A stretch of 14,079 nucleotides of DNA from Verrucomicrobiales bacterium. GTDB taxonomy: Bacteria > Verrucomicrobiota > Verrucomicrobiia > Verrucomicrobiales > V1-33. Below the pieces are notes generated by a model, which saw nothing but the letters and a program-made list of their open reading frames with translations, was not told the origin of the DNA and made no database searches. Positions 6,922 through 13,698 of the stretch are shown here, piece after piece. The translations under genes were made by a program, and so were the position numbers. The stretch spans positions 1-14,079 of the forward strand of contig JAQGPD010000372.1 of the NCBI GenBank assembly GCA_028293305.1, given 5' to 3'. Position 1 is the first letter of the stretch. The number at the start of each line of letters is the position of its first letter.

Positions 6922-8271
6922 AAGATCGGTTATGGAACGGAATTCGGCATCGAAAAGCCTGCGGTAAAGCCGGGTCGCGGCCCCGTCCGTCATGCGCGCC
7001 ACGGCATCGCAGACCAGGCGGGCCCGGGCGGCCTCATCGGTTTCCTTTTCCAGGGCCGCCTCCTCGGATTCACGCAGCAGGCGGAATCCCGAGCCCGGGC
7101 GGCCGGTGACATAACGCTCCAGCAGCGCATTCATGAGTTGTGTCAGGATATTATCGCTTTTATGCTCCAGCTGCTGCAGCTGCCGGCTGCGGAAGACGAG
7201 GTGCAGCGCCATCTTTTTATAAAGCGCTGCCTCCTTCCGGGCTTCATCCGTCACCTCCAGTCGCCAGGCATAGCGCCTCGTCCAGCCGGTCATGAAATTC
7301 ACGTCGGGGACCAGCGTGCAGGCATTGATGAAGTCGCCGATGCGCGCACGCAGCATGACCTCCAACCGCTGGTTCCGGATGCTCCCCAGCAGTTTTTCCA
7401 TCACCCTCGATTCCGTGTCGTCCAGGGTCCGCGATGCCGCCCAGCGCTCCAGCGCCTCCAATGTCAGGAAGCCGGCATTGTAGCCATCCGCAATGTCATT
7501 GAGCGAATAAGCGGTGTCGTCCGCCCAGTCCATGATCTGGCACTCAATGGACTTCGCGAGGTCCCGGCTTTTGCCCGGAGTCAGTTCCGCGGGAAAATCC
7601 TGGCCGCCCAGGGCCCAGTCCAGATACACGTGCTGGCTGTCATACAGAAAATGGTTCTCGGGATCCGTCAGCTCCCCAAAAAGCGTTTTGTATTTCAAGG
7701 TCGCATCCAGAAACGCCCGGCACGGATTCATGCCCCGCCCGCTGCCGGAAAAGATCGTGCGCGTGAGCATGCGCAGCGTCTGCGCGTTCCCCTCAAAACC
7801 ACCCCACGGCTTCATCAGCCGATGCAGCGTGCGTTCCCCCGCATGGCCAAAAGGCGGATGCCCGATGTCGTGCGCCAGACACGCGGCCTCCACCAAATCC
7901 GCATCAATATAAAACTCCGGCCCCAGATGCGGACTCCGCCGGCGCAGCGCCGTGCAGATGCTGCGGCCGATTTGTGAGACCTCGATGCTGTGCGTCAGAC
8001 GCGTGCGGTAGAAATCGTATTCCCCTGACAAAAAAACCTGCGTCTTGCTTTGAAGCCGCCGGAATGCCGAGGTGTGGATGATCCGGTCGCGATTGATTTC
8101 AAAAGCGTTCCGGTAGTCCGGCTCACGCGGCACGGCCGAAGCGTCCCGGGGCGGATCCGGCTCCAGGGACTCTTGGTCGAAGGCATTGTAAAATTGGTTC
8201 TCCACAGGCAAAGCAGCAGCGGGCGGACATTCCCTGCAACCGATCCCTATGGCAAACCGGAACTGAGTCAC
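6916..8271 (-). CDS. dgt: dGTPase-like deoxynucleoside triphosphate triphosphohydrolase (HD domain)
   Basis: Hydrolyses dNTPs to deoxynucleoside and triphosphate, controlling dNTP pools in the cytoplasm. Counting from the ATG at 8271 (451 residues), the hallmark segments are in order: IIHTSAFRRLQSKTQVF (about 64-80), the first metal His94 in RTRLTHS, the HD pair His134-Asp135 in CLAHDIGHPPFGHAGE, FEGNAQTLRML (about 159-169), and a later metal Asp in DWADDTAYSLND (about 248-259). Length fits the family. The first 22 residues are not family-like; a GTG at 8205 giving VENQFYNAFDQESL is an equally good or better start (429 residues). No Shine-Dalgarno is seen at either. It is the first gene of a two-gene cluster with the dynamin-like GTPase. 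Family members serve in replication fidelity and some in phage defence by dNTP depletion; which applies here cannot be told from sequence. Confidence 0.9.
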   Translation of the reverse strand: MTQFRFAIGIGCRECPPAAALPVENQFYNAFDQESLEPDPPRDASAVPREPDYRNAFEINRDRIIHTSAFRRLQSKTQVFLSGEYDFYRTRLTHSIEVSQIGRSICTALRRRSPHLGPEFYIDADLVEAACLAHDIGHPPFGHAGERTLHRLMKPWGGFEGNAQTLRMLTRTIFSGSGRGMNPCRAFLDATLKYKTLFGELTDPENHFLYDSQHVYLDWALGGQDFPAELTPGKSRDLAKSIECQIMDWADDTAYSLNDIADGYNAGFLTLEALERWAASRTLDDTESRVMEKLLGSIRNQRLEVMLRARIGDFINACTLVPDVNFMTGWTRRYAWRLEVTDEARKEAALYKKMALHLVFRSRQLQQLEHKSDNILTQLMNALLERYVTGRPGSGFRLLRESEEAALEKETDEAARARLVCDAVARMTDGAATRLYRRLFDAEFRSITDLG

Positions 8272-8562
8272 CCCGCGTTTCGTCCATCGCCTCCAGCGGT
8301 TCGCGGGGCATGCCCATTCTCATTGCTGGCGATACGACACCGTAAGGCGTTCACGGATCGCGCATTACACTCGATCCTGAAATTGCCAATCCGATATCAG
8401 AAATTAACAGATTTGATTCTCAAGAATGCGGAAATCATTGATGATCAAAATAAAGTTCTTGCCTCTGCGATAATTATCAGGGATAAATCGTAGATTCAAG
8501 AAACTGAACGTTTTGCTGCAAAGCGTTGCGCCCGGCTAAACCATCCAAACTCTCCTTCGCGT
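8272..8562. other. AT-rich divergent spacer with palindromes and a possible gene remnant
   Basis: About 290 bp between the divergent dGTPase-like gene and the exported unknown gene. The part from about 8375 to 8500 is clearly richer in A and T than its surroundings. It contains two short perfect palindromes: TTGATGATCAA at 8438-8448 and GATAATTATC at 8469-8478, with centres about 30 bp apart. One plus-strand frame ending at TAG 8491-8493 reads LILKNAEIIDDQNKVLASA, which resembles the first beta-hairpin of amidohydrolases, but it stops at once. A weak TTGCCT (8459-8464)/ATAAAT (8483-8488) pair with an 18-bp gap could be the promoter of the downstream gene. Confidence 0.35.
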
Positions 8563-9609
8563 ATGTTTTCCAAACCAACCGACGACTCCCTGGCCCACGC
8601 GAATCTGCTTTCCCTTCAGCGAACGGTGAAGCTTCTCGTCACCGCACTCGCCGCGCTTCTCCTGGCCGGGGGGACCAAGGTCTCCGCGAAAACACCCGAA
8701 CTCACCGAGGCTCAACTCTCCGCCCGCCTCGCCGATCCCCAGTCCGGTCTGCGCGATTTTGTGGCTCTGGTTGAGAAGTCCATGATCGGCGGCGAAATGT
8801 GGCCGGTGGAGGAACTGGTCGATCAACGCGCGATACTCAACCGCGCCACCGACGGAGTCCAAATGCCCGGCGCCGCCACCATCAAGGAGATGTTCGCCGA
8901 CAGCACCCAGCAGGCCTGGCAGCAAAACGGCGTCACCCGCGACTTTGCCGGCAGCAATTTCCGATTTCTACGCATACGCACCTTTAAAAACCGCGCCGGT
9001 CTACTCTTCCGGTCCGCCGGCGATAACAGTAGTTTGAATTTCTTCAGCTTCGTTATCAATGAAGTCGCTCCCCGCACTTTCCGCATCACCGATATATACA
9101 CGATCGGATTGAATGAATACACCAGCGAAACCCTCCGCCGCACCTACATCCACCTCGCCGCCAGCCTCCAGGGCGGGGATGCGCAGGATGCCTCCGGCGG
9201 CAAGGACACCTTCGCGGACTCCCTGGAGGCGATGACCTCCATCAGCCAGGACCTGAAAGCCGGAAAATGGCGCGAGGTCCTGGACGCCTGCTCCGCCCTT
9301 CCTCCCGCTATCCAGAACGACCGCACCGTGCTCCTCATCCGCCTCGAGGCTGCGGAGAATTATTCCATCACCAGCCGCTCCGCGGTCCTGGAGGATTGGC
9401 TGAAAGCCAACCCTGACGAAATGGAGCTGCCCCTGAAATTCGTGGACCACTATCTTACCCAGGACCGCTGGGACGATGCCGAGCGTGTGGTCACCCGCTT
9501 GCTGGAACGCACCGGCGGAGATGCCCGGCTCATGCTCCAGCTTGGAAATATCGACTACCGCCGCGAGCGTGACAAACGCCTCCTGCAGGCCGCCGCCTCC
9601 CGGAACTAA
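8563..9609 (+). CDS. Exported protein of unknown function with TPR-like C-terminus
   Basis: 348 residues; I do not recognise a named family. The N-terminus has a 20-residue polar lead, then a hydrophobic core at about 22-36 and a plausible cleavage after VSA (residue 42), so the protein is probably periplasmic. Residues about 55-200 form a mixed alpha/beta domain with a strand-rich centre (FRFLRIRTFKNRAGLLFR, then a VINEV and FRITDIYTIGLNE stretch) that could be NTF2-like or cystatin-like. Residues about 215-345 are helical, with repeated helix pairs rich in Leu, Ala and Trp that resemble tetratricopeptide repeats (AGKWREVLDACSALP; DRWDDAERVVTRLLER). TPR regions usually bind other proteins. 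There is no catalytic motif I can point to. The gene stands alone, with the AT-rich spacer upstream and a strong terminator downstream. Confidence 0.8.
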   Translation: MFSKPTDDSLAHANLLSLQRTVKLLVTALAALLLAGGTKVSAKTPELTEAQLSARLADPQSGLRDFVALVEKSMIGGEMWPVEELVDQRAILNRATDGVQMPGAATIKEMFADSTQQAWQQNGVTRDFAGSNFRFLRIRTFKNRAGLLFRSAGDNSSLNFFSFVINEVAPRTFRITDIYTIGLNEYTSETLRRTYIHLAASLQGGDAQDASGGKDTFADSLEAMTSISQDLKAGKWREVLDACSALPPAIQNDRTVLLIRLEAAENYSITSRSAVLEDWLKANPDEMELPLKFVDHYLTQDRWDDAERVVTRLLERTGGDARLMLQLGNIDYRRERDKRLLQAAASRN

Positions 9610-9647
9610 CCATCCGGAACGCGTCAGGATCCTGGATTTCCTGGCAT

Positions 9648-9686
9648 AAAAAAAGCCCCGTCCGCATAACACGGACGGGGCTTTTT
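9648..9686. terminator. Bidirectional Rho-independent terminator
   Basis: A perfect 11-bp GC-rich stem pairs AGCCCCGTCCG (9654-9664) with CGGACGGGGCT (9672-9682) around the 7-nt loop CATAACA. Five T follow on the plus strand and seven A precede it, giving seven U in a minus-strand transcript. It can therefore end both the exported unknown gene (stop 9609) and the convergent thioredoxin-fold gene (stop 9767). Copies of GTCAGGA lie on both sides (9623-9629, 9693-9699). Confidence 0.95.
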
Positions 9687-9766
9687 GTATTTGTCAGGAG
9701 GCGGACCGTCCCGGCGGGATTTCGGGGTGAAGCGGACCGGCCGTGACAGGTTCCTGACGACTTCCG

Positions 9767-10798
9767 TTATTCCTTTTTGTCGCCCTTTTCCTTCGCTCCG
9801 CCTTTGTCATCCTTTTCCTCGACCACGGGATCCTCACCACCTGCGGCGGGATCCTTTTTGGATTTGTCCACCTGCTGGCGCATCACCACCACCCGTTCCT
9901 TGATGGAGCGGGCCCGCTCGGCCAATTCGGATTTTTCGTCGACCTTGATCACATCGTCCAAAAGCGCGTCCGCTTTGTCCAGATCGGCTGGCCCCAACAC
10001 TTGGAGTTTGGTCAAAAGCAGGTCCTGCAAGTTCTCGCCGCCCACTTTTTCCTTGGCGATGAAGTCGTCGATGGCTGCGGCGAATTCCTTGGTTTTTTGG
10101 TTCTGGGCGAGTTCCTCCAGTTGTTCATCCAGCTTGCCCCGGCGCTCCAAATATTCTTTTTTCGCCTTCAACCCAAGCGTGTCGGCCGTGTCCAGGGCGA
10201 TCACCTGTTCCACTTCCTCTTTATAATAATCCTCCACGACATCGGCTTCCATCGCGGACAGGCCTTCATGGATCGCCTTGGCTTTATCCAATCCGGAAGC
10301 GCCTTCCGCCTTTTTGAATGCCGCATCCCGCGTGGCGTGGGCCTTGCGGAGTTCGTCCAGATGTTTGTTATACGCCTCCGCTCCGCCCGGCTGGTAGCCG
10401 GTCCGGGCATACGCGCGGCCGGTGGCATCCGCGAGCACCACAGTCGGGAACCCTCTGATGGCGAACAACTCCTGCAACTTCTCGTTCTGGTCTTTCAGCT
10501 CCTTCGCCTGTTCCTTCTGCTGGGGGAAGTCCACCTCCACCATCACAAAATGCTTCGGCGCCTCCTGCTTGAACGCGTCCTTGTCCATCACTTCCTTTTT
10601 CAACATCATGCACGGCTGGCACCAGTCGGAGCCGGTGAAATCGAGCAATAGATCCTTATTGTCCTTGGCCGCCGCTTTTTTGGCGTCCTCATAATTGGTA
10701 AGCCAACCCTCCTCCGCGCGGGCGAAGGCGGAAAAACTCAGAACAAGCGCGGGAACGGCGACCGCAAGCGTCCGCCAGGTGGATTGGGAAATGGTCAT
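9767..10798 (-). CDS. Exported thioredoxin-fold protein with WCQPC motif
   Basis: 343 residues from the ATG at 10798. I preferred this start to the open-frame ATG at 10906 because it directly begins a signal peptide: polar MTISQSTWRT, hydrophobic core to residue 24, and cleavage near ARA (27-29). A thioredoxin-like domain follows (about 30-140), with the redox motif Trp59-Cys60-Gln61-Pro62-Cys63 in FTGSDWCQPCMMLKKEV and the cis-proline Pro118 in IRGFPTVVL. This suggests periplasmic disulfide reduction, isomerisation or thiol chaperone work; the DWC..C signature is shared with Thioredoxin_7-type proteins. The remaining half is highly charged and helical, and ends in a Lys/Glu/Asp/Gly-rich low-complexity tail (about 315-343). 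No cytochrome-biogenesis partner is adjacent. It is divergent from the dikinase-like gene and ends toward the two-way terminator. Confidence 0.88.
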   Translation of the reverse strand: MTISQSTWRTLAVAVPALVLSFSAFARAEEGWLTNYEDAKKAAAKDNKDLLLDFTGSDWCQPCMMLKKEVMDKDAFKQEAPKHFVMVEVDFPQQKEQAKELKDQNEKLQELFAIRGFPTVVLADATGRAYARTGYQPGGAEAYNKHLDELRKAHATRDAAFKKAEGASGLDKAKAIHEGLSAMEADVVEDYYKEEVEQVIALDTADTLGLKAKKEYLERRGKLDEQLEELAQNQKTKEFAAAIDDFIAKEKVGGENLQDLLLTKLQVLGPADLDKADALLDDVIKVDEKSELAERARSIKERVVVMRQQVDKSKKDPAAGGEDPVVEEKDDKGGAKEKGDKKE

Positions 10799-11094
10799 GA
10801 TATTGGTTTGGGGTGGGGTAGGAGGTGAGTTGGGATAGGGTGGGGGATTGCGGGAAAAAAGCGCCGTCCGCGCGGGGTTTGTCTGCATATCATCCGGCTC
10901 CCCCATTTGTCATCCGGGGAACCGCGGGAAAAGTCAGCTTATTCCCTTCAAAGTCAACGCGCCTCGTTCCAGCAAAGGTCCTGCGGAATCATTCCTTGAC
11001 CGCCCGGCATCCCGCTTTTCTGAACAAAGCGCCCCCCGGATCCGCCGCCACCTCCAGACTCGCCAAACGGCTCGGACCATGCTACATCTTCCCT
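10799..11094. other. Divergent intergenic region with G-rich run
   Basis: About 296 bp separating the thioredoxin-fold and dikinase-like genes. The plus strand from 10810 to 10854 is very G-rich and contains four GGG runs with loops of 3, 1 and 5 nt (10832-10854), a textbook G-quadruplex pattern. The minus-strand leader of the thioredoxin gene is correspondingly a pyrimidine run without a Shine-Dalgarno. Further right lie TTGTCATCC (10910-10918) and ordinary GC-rich sequence. The frame of the dikinase-like gene stays open through most of the spacer, which I read as chance. I cannot assign promoters with confidence. Confidence 0.5.
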
Positions 11095-13359
11095 GTGAAA
11101 CTCCGCCTGCACCCCCTTTTGCTGGCATGGTTCGCCCTGCCGGGCCCCGCCGCGTCCCCTCTCCGCGCTGCCGATCCCGCCGCCGCGCTCCCCATCGTGT
11201 CGCCCGCCGCCACCCCGGGAGGCCATTTCCAAGCCGGCATCCCCTCCGCCACGGGAGCCTACTATCTTCTCCAGCGGGCCGACTCCACCGCCGGCCCCTG
11301 GGAATCCGTCAGGCTTGCGCCCGGCACCGGGGACACCCTTGCGCTGACGGATCCCGCCGCCATGGCCCGACGCGCTTTTTACCGCATCGCCGCCGTGCCG
11401 TCCGATGCCCCGCTGGACTCGGATGGGGACGGCCAGGACGACCTCGCCGAATGGCTCGCGGGCAGCATGGGAAATGCCTTCAATCCCGCCCCGCCTCCCG
11501 CCGCCACGGACGCGGCCGTCATCATGACCGCCCAGGCCCGATACGAGGAGCTGGCGCACCGTGACAATTTCCCCGGGGCCTCCGACGTCAGGGAGGTGAA
11601 ATTCCTCATCACCGGAGCGGACACGGCAGCGCCGCGGCTTTATTTCCTGAACACGAATATCCATCAATATCACTATTACTTCGCGCAGGATGTTCTGGGC
11701 TACTCCCAGGACCTGACAACTTTCAATAACCAAACGTATTTCACCGACGCCCGCAGGCAAATAGCCGGAAGTCTCATATTCTATCCGCATTACACCCGTG
11801 CCGGCGGGCCTCCGGGATTGTATGCCATCGAATTCTGGCCCAGCGACGGCGTTGGTTTTTCCCACGTGCGCATGGCCTGCGGACTGGTCTCCCGCGCCCT
11901 CCCCTGGATGGACCGCCGGCTCGCCTATCATCCCGCCGGCCTCACCCAGGAGCAGCGCATGGAAAGCGAGGCCGCCCTCTGGGACGCCGCCGCCATCGAC
12001 CGCATTTCCTCGGATGAACTCTTCGCCTCCACCACCTACAGCGTGCTGAATCCCGGCGTCTCCTTCGGCCGCCTCGTGCTCGGCGGCACCACCACCGCCG
12101 TCAGCGCACGGGATATCGTGGTCCTTCCCACCGTCCCCGCCGACCTCTCGCGCGTGGCCGGTATCGTCACCGCCGCCCCACAGACCCCGCTCTCCCATAT
12201 CAATCTCAAAGCCAAACAAAACCATACCCCGAATTGTTATCTGCGCGGCGCCCTCACCGATCCCCGCCTCACTGCCCTGGCGGGAAAAAACGTCCGTTTT
12301 GAAGTCGCCTCGGATAGCCTGCTTCTCCGCGAAGCCACGCCGGAGGAGGTGGAGACTTACCTCGATGCCCTCCGTCCGCCGAATCCCACCGTCCCTCCGC
12401 GCGACCTGAGTGTGAACACGATACGGCCGCTCACGTCGGTGAATTTCGCCGACAGCCGGAATGTCGGGGCCAAGGCCGCCAATGCTGCGGAACTCCGCAA
12501 AATCCTGCCCGCCGGCATGTATCCCGAGGGCTTCGCCGTGCCCTTCGCCTTTTATGATGCCTTCATGAAGGATAACGGATTTTATGCCTACGCCCAGTTC
12601 ATGCTCCAGGAGCCCGGTTTCAAAGCCGACCCCGCTGTCCGTGAGGTGCGCCTGACGGAATTCCGGGAACTTTTGCGCAAAGGCTCCGTCTCCCCGGAAC
12701 TGCAAACCGCCTTCGCCGCCGTCCAAGGTGCATTTCCTTCCGGTGTCCCGATCCGCTGCCGCTCCAGCACGAACAACGAGGACCTTCCCGGATTCAACGG
12801 CGCCGGACTTTACGATTCCTACACCCACCGTCCCGACGAGGGATCACTCCACAAAACAGTCAGGAAAGTCTGGGCCAGCCTCTGGAACTTCCGCGCTTTT
12901 GAAGAACGGGATTTTTACCGCATCGACCACTTCGCCGCCGCGATGGGCGTGCTGCTCATCCCCAACACCGACGACGAACTCGCCAATGGCGTCGCGGTCA
13001 GCAAAAACCTCATCGATCCCAACTGGCGCGGCTATTATGTGAATGTGCAGAAAGGCGAGGAATTGATAACAAACCCTGACCAAACCGTCATTCCAGAGGA
13101 ATTTCTTATCGCCAGCCTCATGGGCCTAACCACCTACGAGATCCAACACGTCACTTTTTCCAGCCTGCAACCTCCGCGCACCAGCCTGCTCAGCACCGCC
13201 CAGGCCTTTGATCTGGCGGACCGGCTGCTCAACATCCAATACCATTTCCGAAATCTCTACAACGGCTGGTCCGACCCTGCATTCGCCATGGAAATCGAAT
13301 TCAAAATCACGAAGGACAACAAACTCTACATCAAGCAGGCCCGCCCCTGGGTGGAGTAG
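11095..13359 (+). CDS. Exported PEP/pyruvate-binding (PPDK/glucan dikinase-like) domain protein
   Basis: I chose the GTG at 11095 (754 residues) because it starts a signal peptide (KLRLHPLLLAWFALPGPAA, cleavage near residue 25); the frame is open from 10825 but the extra 90 residues look non-coding. Residues about 35-100 form a small beta domain (YYLLQRAD, then GPWESV). An Asp-rich loop DSDGDGQDDLAE (108-119) resembles a calcium-binding linker. Residues about 140-320 are not recognised. A phosphohistidine-type swivel domain follows, with candidate His368 in APQTPLSHINLKAK. The C-terminal half is a PPDK-type ATP-grasp: Lys460 in RNVGAKAANAAEL, Arg556 in IRCRSSTNNEDLPG, and the closing EIEF (Glu735) and KQARP (Gln748, Arg750). 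The family transfers phosphate from ATP through His to pyruvate, water or glucan. The swivel-before-ATP-grasp order resembles glucan water dikinase. An ATP-using fold behind a signal peptide is odd; it may be non-enzymatic. Confidence 0.82.
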   Translation: MKLRLHPLLLAWFALPGPAASPLRAADPAAALPIVSPAATPGGHFQAGIPSATGAYYLLQRADSTAGPWESVRLAPGTGDTLALTDPAAMARRAFYRIAAVPSDAPLDSDGDGQDDLAEWLAGSMGNAFNPAPPPAATDAAVIMTAQARYEELAHRDNFPGASDVREVKFLITGADTAAPRLYFLNTNIHQYHYYFAQDVLGYSQDLTTFNNQTYFTDARRQIAGSLIFYPHYTRAGGPPGLYAIEFWPSDGVGFSHVRMACGLVSRALPWMDRRLAYHPAGLTQEQRMESEAALWDAAAIDRISSDELFASTTYSVLNPGVSFGRLVLGGTTTAVSARDIVVLPTVPADLSRVAGIVTAAPQTPLSHINLKAKQNHTPNCYLRGALTDPRLTALAGKNVRFEVASDSLLLREATPEEVETYLDALRPPNPTVPPRDLSVNTIRPLTSVNFADSRNVGAKAANAAELRKILPAGMYPEGFAVPFAFYDAFMKDNGFYAYAQFMLQEPGFKADPAVREVRLTEFRELLRKGSVSPELQTAFAAVQGAFPSGVPIRCRSSTNNEDLPGFNGAGLYDSYTHRPDEGSLHKTVRKVWASLWNFRAFEERDFYRIDHFAAAMGVLLIPNTDDELANGVAVSKNLIDPNWRGYYVNVQKGEELITNPDQTVIPEEFLIASLMGLTTYEIQHVTFSSLQPPRTSLLSTAQAFDLADRLLNIQYHFRNLYNGWSDPAFAMEIEFKITKDNKLYIKQARPWVE

Positions 13360-13377
13360 CCGCCTTTTTCGATTTCC

Positions 13378-13605
13378 ATGCGCATTCTCCAAATCAAAGT
13401 AAAACCCAACGCCAAAACCAGCACCCTGGAGGAACAGGCGGATGGCGGCGGTTGGCTCGCAAAACTCAAATCGCCACCCGTGGACGGCAAAGCCAATGCG
13501 GAACTCATCGCCCTCGTTGCCGACCATTTCGGCTGCCGGAAAGCCGACGTCACTTTGAAAATCGGAGCCACCGGACGGAACAAATTGGTGCAAATCCCGG
13601 ACTGA
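13378..13605 (+). CDS. DUF167 (YggU/UPF0235) family small protein
   Basis: 75 residues, close to the usual length of this widespread family of unknown function. Conserved segments are clear: IKVKPNAKTS at the N-terminus, then LKSPPVDGKANAELIALVADHFGC in the centre, and the final IGATGRNKLVQI, matching the family pattern of K-P-N/G-A, P-P-V-x-G-K-A-N and G-x-x-x-R-x-K. The fold in solved relatives is a small alpha/beta sandwich. The ATG lies 18 bp after the stop of the dikinase-like gene on the same strand, so the two are probably co-transcribed, with no functional link apparent. There is no Shine-Dalgarno. Confidence 0.9.
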   Translation: MRILQIKVKPNAKTSTLEEQADGGGWLAKLKSPPVDGKANAELIALVADHFGCRKADVTLKIGATGRNKLVQIPD

Positions 13606-13627
13606 CGGATGGTGGTGCTTCCAAGAC

Positions 13628-13656
13628 TTGACAAAACTAGACGACCGGTCTAGTAA
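13628..13656 (+). promoter_or_regulatory. Candidate promoter of the TetR-family gene
   Basis: A perfect -35 hexamer TTGACA (13628-13633) is followed after 17 bp by TAGTAA (13651-13656), which matches TATAAT at three positions. The spacer is largely occupied by the palindromic operator at 13636-13654. Transcription would start near 13663, about 36 nt before the ATG at 13699. Confidence 0.6.
13636..13654. promoter_or_regulatory. Palindromic operator, likely TetR-family self-binding site
   Basis: ACTAGACGACCGGTCTAGT: perfect 7-bp arms ACTAGAC and GTCTAGT around a 5-bp centre. It fills the gap between -35 and -10 and overlaps the -10, so a bound repressor would block RNA polymerase. The TAGAC...GTCTA arm type is common for TetR-family operators. 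The regulator gene begins 44 bp downstream, which suggests self-repression. Confidence 0.7.
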
Positions 13657-13698
13657 ACATCCGCGCGGCCTTTCCGTCACTCCGCGCACCGACCACGC

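Noticed and set aside
6604..7977. 457-codon open frame on the plus strand
   Set aside because: Spans two well-supported minus-strand genes and their gap; Arg/Gln/Pro-rich and without motifs.
10954..12828. 624-codon open frame on the minus strand
   Set aside because: Antisense to the dikinase-like gene; Gly/Arg/His-rich composition with no domain, produced by GC-rich codon bias of the real gene.
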